Assembly (NCBI GenBank): GCA_015680685.1
Contig: MNCI01004101.1
Location: 420,542 to 458,823 of the forward strand
Length of the DNA stretch: 38,282 nt
Origin: Gnetum montanum
Taxonomy: Eukaryota > Streptophyta > Gnetopsida > Gnetales > Gnetaceae
Reading direction: 5' to 3'
Shown here: positions 21,906 to 32,100 of the stretch, piece after piece
Layout of the letters: every line of letters starts with the position of its first letter
Numbering within the stretch: position 1 is the first letter of the stretch
Notes under the pieces: generated by a model
The model's input: the letters and a program-made list of their open reading frames with translations, nothing else
The model's database searches: none
Told to the model about the DNA's origin: nothing
Made by a program: the position numbers and the translations under genes

Positions 21906-22329
21906 CTAGGGTTGGGTAAGATACATGGTTTAAATGCCAAATGTCCTGGGTCCCATGTAGCATGAGTGTGGGTGTGTTACACTGATGTGTTACATTTAGA
22001 GTGTGGTGCTAATTTCGATAGGATAAGAAAGGAACCAAAAATCTACCAAATTGTGACCATATTGCCTAGACCGTATGTGCCAAAATTTGAAAGACTATCA
22101 CATCTTTTACAAAATGCTGAGAACAAATGCAAATTGGAGCCTATGCTCTAGAACTACATCTTCCCTTCTCCTTCAAGTAGGGTCAAGCATAGGGACAATT
22201 TTGGGCATAAGGGGATGCAAGAAACAAAACAAACTACTTACTTTGGCCACCAAAAAGTTGCTGGAGTAGGAATGATAGTTGATGCTAAATTTTGGGAGCT
22301 TCTGGAGGCATTTGGAGGGCATCTCCTAA

Positions 22330-23260
22330 GTGCTACATTGTCGATGCTACCTAGCATAGCAAAGTGTAGCATGAACACTTGGAAATTTTTACATTTCTGG
22401 CCTACTACACTATCTACATTGCATAAAATAGTAAAGCATAGAACCCCTATTTTGATGAATTTTGACCAAAGTTTGACATGATTCTTGATCACACTTTTGG
22501 ATGTAGCCAGGCAGGAAATTTTATCAGCCAAAAAATGCATCTTTCATGTTATAATGGCTTAACAACTTTTTGTTTCATACTTAGCAAATTTTGGACCTTG
22601 GCATCTCTATTATGCTACGGTACGCTATGCAGCATAGCATGGCGTATCACCTATTTTTGGCTGATTATGATAAGATTTGCAATTTCCCTTCATGATAGGC
22701 TAATCACATTCTATTATGAAACTCGCCAAGAAACTTTGGGAGTTAGAAAATCACTAAATTTAGCTAGATAGCTTGACTATTTTTTTCATCCAACACTTAG
22801 AAAAGTATTGGCTCTAAACTTGTGCTACACTATGCAGCGTAGCGTAGCATAGCACAACTTTGGGCCAGACTTTGGAAAAATTTGCAAAGTTTTCACATGA
22901 CACACTGGTCACACTCTGTGGTGAAGTAGGACAGGTAGCCTCAGAAGTTGAAGAATCACCCAAATGAACCTTTTATGTTTGGTTCAACACAGAAAAATTT
23001 TAGTCCCACATGGCCTACTATGTTGTGTACGCTGTGCAGTAGAGCAGAGCATAGTAGGTCAAAAATAAAAAAATTGCTAAACTATTTTGTGCATCCTGAA
23101 ATATTTTTACTACTCCTAGCCTGGCACTTGGGAGGATTGGCAACTAGGATGGCTTAGAAGATAGAAAATTTTCCAAATTGTTTAGCCCACCCTTGGTGTC
23201 CTTTTGTTGAAAACTAGCCATAGACATGGATGCTATGCTGACTGTGTTGAGGGGTGTAGT
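22330..23260. repeat. Tandem units of about 200 bp with palindromic cores in D LTR U3
   Basis: Inverted repeats recur at 22611-22646 (TATGCTACGGTACGCTATGC/AGCATAGCATGGCGTA), 22822-22855 (GTGCTACACTA...TAGCATAGCAC) and 23014-23058 (CCTACTATG...CATAGTAGG), with weaker ones near 22395 and 23235, so the period is near 200-210 bp. Text between the cores also recurs loosely (AAAATTTGCAAA, CTAAACT, AGTT(A/T)GAA). The array occupies the same U3 position as the GTATAC repeats of element 1. Confidence 0.7.
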
Positions 23261-24170
23261 AGATAGACTCATGAAAAAATTTGTAGGAGTTAGGACTTCT
23301 AGGATGCCATGCAATCTATGTGACCCAACATGACACCACACTTGGAGAAATTTGGTACTGAGTTACAAGAGCCCAAAATTGATGGTGTTTCAATAGCCCC
23401 TCTTTATCGACGTCTAGAGGATTTTCCTGAGATACATCAATAAAGAATACAAAACACCATGATGAACATGACACCAACACCATTCATTAGTGTCTATTTA
23501 GATGATGCTCTGCTATACTTGAGAGTGCTAGGAAAGTGGAGTATGGTAGAGAGAAAGGGATGAGTTTGAGGAGATGGGGTCAGAGGACAATAGATGGATA
23601 AGGAGAAAATGTAGGATGCAATGCCATGAGAACCATCACCATGGTGTGATTCCTTATCAAAGTTCTTGTGAGGGAGTTAGCATGCATAGATGTCTTTCCT
23701 CTTTGGATTTTGACCTCTCATCAGAGTGCTTAGAGATGGTTGATTTGAGGCAGAGATTGTTGAAAAATGGCAACTATGCCTTTTGACTTGGACACTTTTC
23801 ATATATCATTTCTTTTTCTTTTTATTTCTTCTTTTTTTTTCTTTTTTTTGTTGTTATTGGATTTTTTTTTGGAGAAAGTTGCACACCCATATCCATTCGA
23901 AGGCAAGCACATCATTGTTGTATGAGTTGTGTTACATTCATGTGGGGCTTTAACTACCTACAAAGGATTCCCTTAGGATGATTTACATTATGTCCATCAA
24001 GCTCTTAGTGGTTAGGCATGGGAAAGGGTTGCATGCACATTGGAGAAGCTTGTGAGGGGATGTTGGAAATTGTGAAAGGAGGAAATAGACGTTAGGTTAG
24101 TTGAAAGGATATAAGCATATGCAATCTCAAGTAGATAGGCTAGTTGAAGCAGGTACTTTGAAACAATGTA

Positions 24171-24187
24171 GTATCCTCCTCTTATGG
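24171..24187 (-). other. Element D polypurine tract
   Basis: CCATAAGAGGAGGATAC on the minus strand, just upstream of the LTR start at 24165. A purine-rich tract primes plus-strand DNA synthesis in LTR elements. Its neighbourhood matches that before the element 1 LTR, which supports both assignments. Weaker than a textbook tract. Confidence 0.5.
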
Positions 24188-25249
24188 TAAAATACATTCT
24201 TGATTAGTTTCATTCCAAATTTATCCTACAAATGCAACAGAGAGAAAACTAGCAAAAACAATCATCATGTGAAATGAAGGTGAAGTTTGGTCTACTTGGG
24301 ACACTACAAAATTCACAAGTGTTGTGTCTAGCATGTGCAATGTCCAAAGTAGGAAGGCCAATGTAGGAATTGACAATGGTAGACTGAAAAAACTCTAGAA
24401 GCCATACCAAAAGTGAGAAATCAAGAGGCTAAGAGCAATGGTGATGTAGGTGCTCAAGAATCCTCACCATAGGCAAGAGCCAGGAAATTTAGTCACAATG
24501 TGGGAAGCCTAGTTGCTGAATGTTCTTCTAGACTTGAATTATGGTGAGGGCTAGAGGGTAGCAACATTGAGGCTAGGACACAATAGTGCTAGGACTCCAA
24601 TAGGAAGTGCTGACAAAGAGAGCTATGACCAAGATAATTGGCGATGGTTGCAGTAGCTCCAGAACATTAGCAAGATGTCAAAAAACATCTTTGGAAGATC
24701 AACAAGATGCCAGGGATGACAAAATTATAAATTTCCTAGATGGTGTTTCCTTGACATCATGAATTTCATTCTAGAACTACAATGTCCTACCCCACCCTAC
24801 CTAGGAGGCATGGGTAGGCAACAAAAGATGGGAGACATTCTTGCTTACTTGTTCACAAGGTCACATCTATTGAACCAACGGAGTTGCCTTGCAAACCTAG
24901 TTTTAGATCTTGGTAGACCATTGGATGTGCTAGTTTAAGGTCATAACAGACCTCTGTGCTAGTTTAATATCATAGTAGATGGGGGATGGCTAGTTTAAGG
25001 TTGTAGCAGAACATTCTATTGGTGACAATTTCATGTCATTTCCCAAGGACATTCTATGGGTGCTAGTTTTGTGTCATGGCCCAAAGACATGTTGTGCTAG
25101 TTTAACGTCATCGTAGATGCTCTATGATAGTTTTACATCATGTTCGATAATTTTTTCTAGTTTTACATTATAGTAGATGATATGTGCTAGTTTTATGTCA
25201 TAGCAGATAATCTACTTACCTTGCTTTATATTCAGCATGACATTGCATG
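24188..25249 (-). repeat. Element D 3' UTR with TAGTTTAAGGTCATAGCAGA array
   Basis: Between the pol stop and the polypurine tract. 24900-25215 holds about nine diverged units of GCTAGTTTAAGGTCATAGCAGATC, about 35 bp each (for example 24928, 24958, 24989, 25098 and 25187), drifting to CTAGTTTTATGTCATAG. On the element's own sense strand this reads GACCTTAAACTAGC, as in element 1. 24188-24900 contains no coding sequence I can recognise. Confidence 0.75.
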
Positions 25250-28200
25250 TTAGGTGTAGTATGGCTTCAGGTATAGGTGATTGACAAGATTAGCAAACTC
25301 ATTGTTTTCTAAGTTAGCCAACCTAAATGTCCCATTTTTCATATGCTTTCATGAACAAAAAAGGGCCTTCCTAGTTGGCTGAGAATTTTTTCATGGGCTC
25401 GCGAATAGCCTTGAGGACTTGATCCCCTTTTTGATTAGGCATTGGTGTAGGTTGCAATGATGTTTTTCCTCGATACAGTCAAGATTAATGATTCTTCCTC
25501 CATACAGTCAAGATTAATGATTCTTAACTTGTTATTTTGAGCCTCATCCATAAAACTCGATAAGATCATTTGGAGTGACTAGACATGCAATTCAAGAGGT
25601 AACACTACTTTAGTTTCATATACAAGACTATATAGGGTTTCACCTGTGGTAGTTTTACATGTTGTGCAATAAGCCTAAAGCATGTAGACGAGTTGCTCGT
25701 GCCATCATTGCTTGGTACTGCTAAGAATTTTTTTCAAAAGATTGACAATGGATTTTTTCGTGGCTTCTACCTAGCCATTGGCTTGGGGATAATATGCCAA
25801 TGAGAAAAAATTTTTAATGTCAAGATTATCGCAAAAGGGTTTTGTTTCCGCACTACTGAATTGGGGCCTGCTGTCTATAATGATAGTCATAGGAAGGCTG
25901 AATCGAGTCACTATATTGTCCAAGATAAATTTACAAACTTGTTAAGATGTGGTCTTCCTTAGGGGAATAGCTTCTACCCACTTGGTGAAGTACTTAGTTG
26001 TAGTGATAATGAAACTATGACCTATGGAAGACTTGGGCATTATGGGACCTATAATGTCTAGTTCCCAATGTTGAAAAGGCTAGGTGATTTGGGTGGTATG
26101 TAGCTCAGTAGGTGATACATGTATCATATTCCCATGATGTTGACATATATCGCATTTCTTGACCTTAGAGAGGCAATCACACTCCATATATGGCTAGTAG
26201 TAGCCTAGCTACCTATTTTTTGTTGCTATAGCCCTGGGAGTTATGTGTCCTCCACATAGTCCCTCATGAACTTGATCAACAATTTTTTGTGCTTCATCAC
26301 CACTAACACACGTTATTAGTATCCCATCATAACATCAATGACATAAAGTTTTGTCTCCTACAAGGACATATTGCCATGCTCTTTTTTGTATTGCATCTTT
26401 TTGAGTAGATGTTAAGCCTTGTGGAGGCTCACTGTGTTGGAGGTATGTTTTGACATCATCATACCATACTTGAGTGTGGGTATCACTTATAAACATGATA
26501 TTGGGTGTGTGAATGATAGGGTTAGTACATTACACTATTGAATCATGTAAGGTAGCAAACATGTGTGGTGGCATGCTTAAATCTACCATGGATAATGCAT
26601 CAGCTATAGTTTTTTCATTGCAAGGTACATATTAAACATCTAGGGTGGAAAATTGCTTCAGTAAGTATTTTGCTAAATCATAGTCGGGCTATAGATGTTG
26701 TTCATTACAGGCATAGACCTCTATGACTTAGATAATGAGAAATTGCAAATCACCTAAAATTGCTAAGTTTTGGATCCCTAACTCTCGAGGTGCTAAAATG
26801 TCCCTAAGGAAACCCTTGTATTTTGCTACATTATTGGTGCAAAGAAATGTGAAGTGGTATGCGAAGGGTCGAATCTCCCTAGAAAGAAATGTATGAACAA
26901 TAGCGGCACTACCACCTTGCATGGTTGAGGCATCATCAAAGTGTAGAATGGCTTAGAAGTCTATAGGTATTAGGTTTACACTACTAACATCCTCATCTAG
27001 AAATTTGGATTCTATTGTTTTCTAGTCATTCATGGGTAAAGCCGTAAGTTGCATGGCTATCGCTTGACCCTTTGTAGATGACTATGCTACGTACTATAGG
27101 TCAAATTCTATAGTTATTGCTTTCCACCTGGCTATCCTACTACTTTCATATATATTTGTTGTAATGGCCTTGAGTATCTTATTTTTGCCAATGATATTGA
27201 GCTAGCCATGAAATGAATATTGTATCCATTTTTGAGTGAAAATACTAAAGCAATGTGATTTTTTATATATCATTATATTTTTCTTCATAAGCTATCAATG
27301 CATAAATTAGGTAGTAAATAGGAATTTCAAAGCCATCATCTCTCTTTTAATAGAGCAAGGTAGTAATGGACGTATCTAAAGTTGCAAGATAAATGTAAAA
27401 GGGCTTATTCCTTTATGGAGGATAAATGGTAGGAAGATGAATAAGCTCCATTTTCAAGTTCTCGAATGCCTCTTGACATTGGTTCATACATTCAAAGTTA
27501 GCTCACTTTTTAAGTAGGTGTTGAACTGGATGCAATTTATCTGTTAACCTTACAATAAACCTTTGTATAAACTATATCCTGCCTTGCAATCCATGCAACT
27601 CTTTAAGGTTTGTAAGTGGTGCTAAGTTGAAAATGGCTTTGATTTTGTTTGGGTCTACACATATTCTTATTTTTGACACTACAAAGCCTAACATGCATCC
27701 ATGTTTAACACCAAACACATATTTTTTGGGATTGAGACGAAGGTCATGCCTATGGCAATGTTGAGGGACTAGGTTCAAGTCATTTGCATGATAGGGCACT
27801 TCCTTAGATTTTACTGTTATATCATCTAAATAATTGTTTATTCACTCTAAAAGGTAGTCACTAAAATGGTAACTCATTGTCTACTAGTATGTTGCTCCAG
27901 TATTTTTCAGCCCAAAGGACATCATCATGTAGGAAAACATTCCCTAGGGGGTCATGAAAGTAGTGGCAAGCTGATGTTCTAGGTTTATAAGGATTTGATT
28001 GTATCCCAAAATCCATCCATGAAGGATAGTAAGGCATGGCTAGCTGTAGTATTGACCAGTTGGTTGATACTGGGCAATGGGAAATTTTCCATGATGGTTG
28101 CTCTATTCAAGTCTCAAAAATCTATACAGATACATATACCCCTAGTTTTCTTGGAGATGACCACAATGTTTGATACCCAATCTATGTAATCAACTACTTG

Positions 28201-28707
28201 GATGAACCCGACATGGTAAAGCTTGGTGATTTCATCTTGCACAGCTAATGCAATATCTAGTTTAATTTTTCAAGGTTTTTGTTTGATTAGTTTGATACAT
28301 GAATCTAAGATAATGTTGTGTTGTATTATGCATGGGTCTAAGCCTAGCATGTCTTCATAAGACCATGCAAACACTTTTGCATTATTGTTAAGTACGTTAG
28401 TGATATTTTGCTGGACTTGTGGCTCTAGTAAAGAGCTAAGTTTCAATGTTTTTGTCTTACTTTCTCATGTGGTCACGAGAATTTATACAAGTGGATCCTC
28501 AGTTACATCACCAGCCTCTAGGTCTAAGGCTTGGACTAGATGTTCTAGCTAGTTTAGTGATGTTTTTAAGGATGCTACATTGGTGTTACAAGGAGGTGGC
28601 TCAATGTCTACATGCTCTATGTTTAAGTGTCTCATGAATCTAGCATGGGGTCCAGTTAATGTGAACAACTAATGAAAGTCATCATGTGCGGCCATTCCTA
28701 AGTGATC
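25250..28707 (-). pseudogene. pol: Element D pol: RT, RNase H, second RNase H, integrase
   Basis: Begins after a strong acceptor (TTTGTTTCCTATTTTGCAG, AG at 28709-28708) with DHLGMAAHDDFH. In order: pre-RT linker; RT with EITKLYHVGFIQVVDYIDWV (about 28210), SHALLSFMDGF (about 28030) and YLDD (27832-27821); RNPKK-type RLNPKKYVFGV (about 27740); RNase H (about 27400-27130); second RNase H with MQGGSAAIVHTFLSREIRPF (26922-26860), in which the usual acidic AEYEG reads AKYKG; integrase with ELDIIGPI (about 26060), IIIDSRPQF (about 25880) and NG-stop-VEATKK (about 25780). Ends NHLYLKPYYT with TAA at 25252-25250. Many stops, plus a frameshifting 29-bp duplication. The end motif and domain order match element 1, so both belong to the same lineage. 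Confidence 0.93.
25472..25529. repeat. 29-bp tandem duplication inside D integrase
   Basis: ATACAGTCAAGATTAATGATTCTT occurs at 25473 and again at 25502, identical over 24 bp with period 29. As 29 is not a multiple of three it shifts the integrase C-terminal frame. The perfect identity, in an otherwise worn element, suggests a recent event. Confidence 0.9.
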
Positions 28708-28799
28708 CTGCAAAATAGGAAACAAACAAAAGATGTCAAGTGGAACCTAACTAACATGGAAATATAAATCAAAATGCATGAAAAGTAATTATGCAATAT

Positions 28800-28905
28800 C
28801 TTAAAATTTCCAATTTAAGGTCTTGGTGGACTGTCATGGTGCTTATAGTATAAAGCGAATTCCAAAATTTTTAGTTTAAGGTCATAGCAGATCGTCACTA
28901 TGCTT
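28800..28905 (+). repeat. TTTAAGGTC repeats between D RT and gene C
   Basis: Two clear copies, TCCAATTTAAGGTCTTGGTGGACTGTCA (about 28809) and TTTAGTTTAAGGTCATAGCAGATCGTCA (about 28871), about 60 bp apart with a shared CTATGCTT(G/A)TAGT(G/A)TAA. They occupy the same place as the 7009-7358 array in element 2. Around them, 28710-28993, nothing else is seen. Confidence 0.7.
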
Positions 28906-28993
28906 GTAGTGTAAGGAAAAAAGGGTTAAAATGAGGGGTTGAATCAAATGTTAAAAAAAAAGTATTTTAGGACATCTATGTGCTATGCTGCAT

Positions 28994-29105
28994 GGAACAT
29001 GGGATGTCCCGCATTACGTGTGGGACACGGGATGTTCCATATTACACATAGGTCATGGGGCATCCTGCATTACACGTAGAACACAAGATGTCCCAAAAAA
29101 GTAAC
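28994..29105 (+). repeat. 28-bp tandem repeat, about four units, upstream of gene C promoter
   Basis: Units start at 28994, 29022, 29050 and 29078, with consensus near GGGACACGGGATGTCCCGCATTACACGT. The half GGGACACGGGATGTCCC is an imperfect palindrome. The last unit has a small A-rich insertion. The array ends about 20 bp before the TATA box at 29127, where repeated activator sites often lie; a regulatory role is inference. Confidence 0.85.
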
Positions 29106-29126
29106 GTGTCATGTAACCTTGAAGGG

Positions 29127-29136
29127 TATAAATAGG
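29127..29136 (+). promoter_or_regulatory. TATA box of gene C
   Basis: TATAAATAGG, within GGGTATAAATAGGGG. The predicted start is near 29158. The following leader (ATTGTTAGAGCTAAGAACCAAAAGC) aligns with that of gene A. It points away from D's RT, so gene and element would be transcribed divergently from this interval. Confidence 0.65.
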
Positions 29137-29159
29137 GGTTTACCAATTGTAAACCTATC

Positions 29160-32100
29160 ATTTTCATTGTTAGAGCTAAGAACCAAAAGCATAACATAGT
29201 TTAGAGAAGAGAGCGTAGAAGAGATTGTACTAGTTGCAGCGTAACGACTAATAGGCTAGAGTTTGATGTCAAGACAATGCCATGTAGGAGTGAGCATAGA
29301 TATTAGGGTCTCGTAAATGTGGACGAAGTGGAGTGCACCTTGCAGTCTCTCCCTACAGAATGCATTGAAGAATGGTAGGAGGCACCGTCTACCCAGTAAG
29401 CTGCTACATTGTCTTTATTTATGTTGTGTATTTTTCTTTTTCTTTTCTTTTCTTTTTTTGCTACTGTCTCTGCCATGGTCATCACACCCTCGTTTCCATG
29501 GTTGTTATGGCTACCATGTCGTGGCTACTATTTCTATGGTCGTGGCTATCATCATAACCACTGCTACCACAACCACTACACTATGGCTATTGCACTACCA
29601 CCATGGCTATTACCATGGTAGCTATAGCCACTACACTATGGCTATTACACTACCATTGTAGTTGTTGCCACGGCTGCTACCATCATAGCTTGTACGATGT
29701 GGCTAGGGAAATGTACCATTTTTTGGGTAATGTTTTTGAGTGCTCTAGGCAGTGTACAGTGTGTGGGGAGGGTCTTCCCTTTCCTTTTTTCATGTTCAAC
29801 ATAGTGGAACATGGTAGAGGCTTTGCAAAAGTTCTATGTTTTTAGGCCTTGTCACCTTTAATACCGTAACTAGTAGGCTACCCTATATTTTTACTTGTTA
29901 TGCTACATGGGGTGTAGCCACTATGTTGCGTAAGATGTACCTGCTACATAGCATGGGGCATAGTTGCTACGTTGCACATGACATAGTTGCTATGCTATGT
30001 GGGACATATGTGCTATGATTCTTATGGGATTCAATTGCTCTGCTATGTGGGATGCTATAATTGCTACGTTGCATACGAAGTCATAGGAATGAAATGAACA
30101 TTTAGAAAAATATTTGGTTCATTGATAGTGTTAGATTGTTATGTTCTATATAAGATTGCTATTCTTTACAGAGGATTGCTACAATTTCAAGGGTTGCCCT
30201 TATTGTAAACTAATGCTTTTTTTGTAAAATCCAGGGTTATGTTGAAGTCGATTCTAGTCATGGTTGAGTTAGTAGGGGTTCTATGTTGTATAAGTGCCCC
30301 TATGCCCAATGTTCCCCCACCACATGCACGAGTAGGGGACCAAGTGGTCTAGTTTTGAGAAGGTGCATAGGAGTTCTTAGAATTCCTACTTCATCACTTT
30401 AGTGTCATGATATGATCATACTTGGCTAGTGAAGTGGTAGGCATTCTAAGTGAGACACTATTGCTTGGAGCAAACTAAGGCATTCTCAAATTCATGAGAG
30501 ATGGATCTATTGAAGTGGAAGAGGAAAGGGGCTAGAGCCAACATCCAAGAGGGTTAATACTTTTATCTTGGATCTAGATGATGCTAGAATTCAGGTGTTA
30601 TCATAAATATAACACTTTATTCATTGCTTTCCATATGGGCACATTTTTTTAGAACCCACCTGGAACCATCTACTGTGTTGGTGGATGAGTCCTATTAACA
30701 TGAGCAAGGATTCTATTTTTGTTTGTCTTGTATGGTTTAAAACGCTTATCATGTTTCATCTACTACTAGATTTGTGATCAACAAGGATGATCTTCATGAT
30801 AAAGAGGGGGCCTTAGCCCTAGCTCAAATGGCTCTTCAGGAGTTCCCCTCTGCGGAGAACGTACATGCTAGTGTTATACAGCAACTTGGGGACAATTCTA
30901 AAACTTATCCAACAAAGTACTCAAATTTTTACATGAAATTTGAGGAGCTTGGGTGGTTAAATGGTGAATGGATGTCCTATCAAGTACCCACTGTAGAAGA
31001 AGTGTTAGTAGAAGTACCACCATTTTTAACAATGTTCACACCGGGTGAGCTATATCATGTGCTCCTTTTCGTGTACTTTGAATTAGTTTAATTAATTACT
31101 TCCCCCCCTTTCTCTTTTCTTTTTTTTTTTACTGATTTTATTCTTGGTTTCCGTAGTGGTAGCCAAATCTAAGGAGGTCATAGTAATTACATTAGGACAT
31201 AATGAGGCTAACCTCTTTTTAAGCATGGTGAGGTTGATGAATCATAACATTGGCTATGTAGTGGATATCTAGCAACGATTGTTGAGAAGGTTCAAGAGGC
31301 TAGGCTCATAGACTTCTTTTTGGATATAAACTAAGGGATTCCAGCTATAGAAATGATTTCCCTTGTAGATTCTTTCACCGAAAGCACATCCCACTTTCAC
31401 ACACGAGTTCATGGCATGTGAGTGGTGTTTGCGATTATCGAGAGTCTCTTCTCAAATATTTTCATTGTCCCTTCTAATGGTTTACCAATGGGGGAAGGGA
31501 CTAGTAAATATGTAGACCATTGAGAAGGAATAGAAGAATGGTTGGATACCAGCAAGGATCGCAAAGGCATCTATATGAAAAAGGTTAGATTAGAGGTAGC
31601 CCAAAATATTTACCCATGGGCTCGTGCCTTCTCCAACAAGTAGGACTATATTATGAGAGATGTAATAGAAAAGGGGATGTAATATAATTGGGCTAGGTAT
31701 CTCTTAGAAGGCCTATGAGTAGAAATTACTAGGCTATAGGGAAAACTTAAGACGCGCTTCAATGTGCACTTTGCATTTTTCATTGCTTGTTTGTGATGGT
31801 TTGCTGATTTCTTGGTGGTCTAAGAGAATGGAATCTAGGTGATACAAGATCATACCTCGATATCCAAACCATGGATCTACCATGTATTTCACACCACCCA
31901 CTCTCAAGACCCTCCGAAAGTTATCCGTAAGTATTTTTCAATAACGACCAAGGAATGGGTGGGACTGTCTTTTCATACACGTGAAAAAGTTGGAGAGGCA
32001 CTCCCTACCAACATGGGAAACCTAGTAAGGGGAGCACACCTCATTGTCAAAACCATAAAATCAAAGTTGCAAGTCAAGAATCCTTATCTTGGAGAAGAGC

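Larger units (their letters stand above)
21345..24165 (-). mobile_element. Element D, probable 3' LTR
   Basis: The minus-strand start TGTTTC (24165) follows a polypurine tract and lines up with the element 1 LTR start. About 23480-23390 (minus) aligns with 4735-4850 of element 1's LTR. A TATA box, CTCTATAAATACC, lies at 21905-21893 (minus). The left end is not resolved, between about 21345 and 21620; no second LTR is present to fix it. U3 holds palindromic repeats, and a homopyrimidine run on the plus strand (23800-23875). Short frames here (for example 22238-22540) look like chance. Confidence 0.6.

Noticed and set aside
23800-23875. Long pyrimidine run as the element D polypurine tract
   Set aside because: The tract at 24171-24187 fits better because its neighbours align with the sequence before the element 1 LTR, and LTR homology to element 1 lies on its downstream side.
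29317-29845. Several overlapping plus-strand frames rich in Leu, Tyr, His and Thr
   Set aside because: They come from imperfect 9-nt simple repeats (CCATGGCTA words) inside gene C intron 1; all three frames are open, and gene A has nothing matching at protein level.
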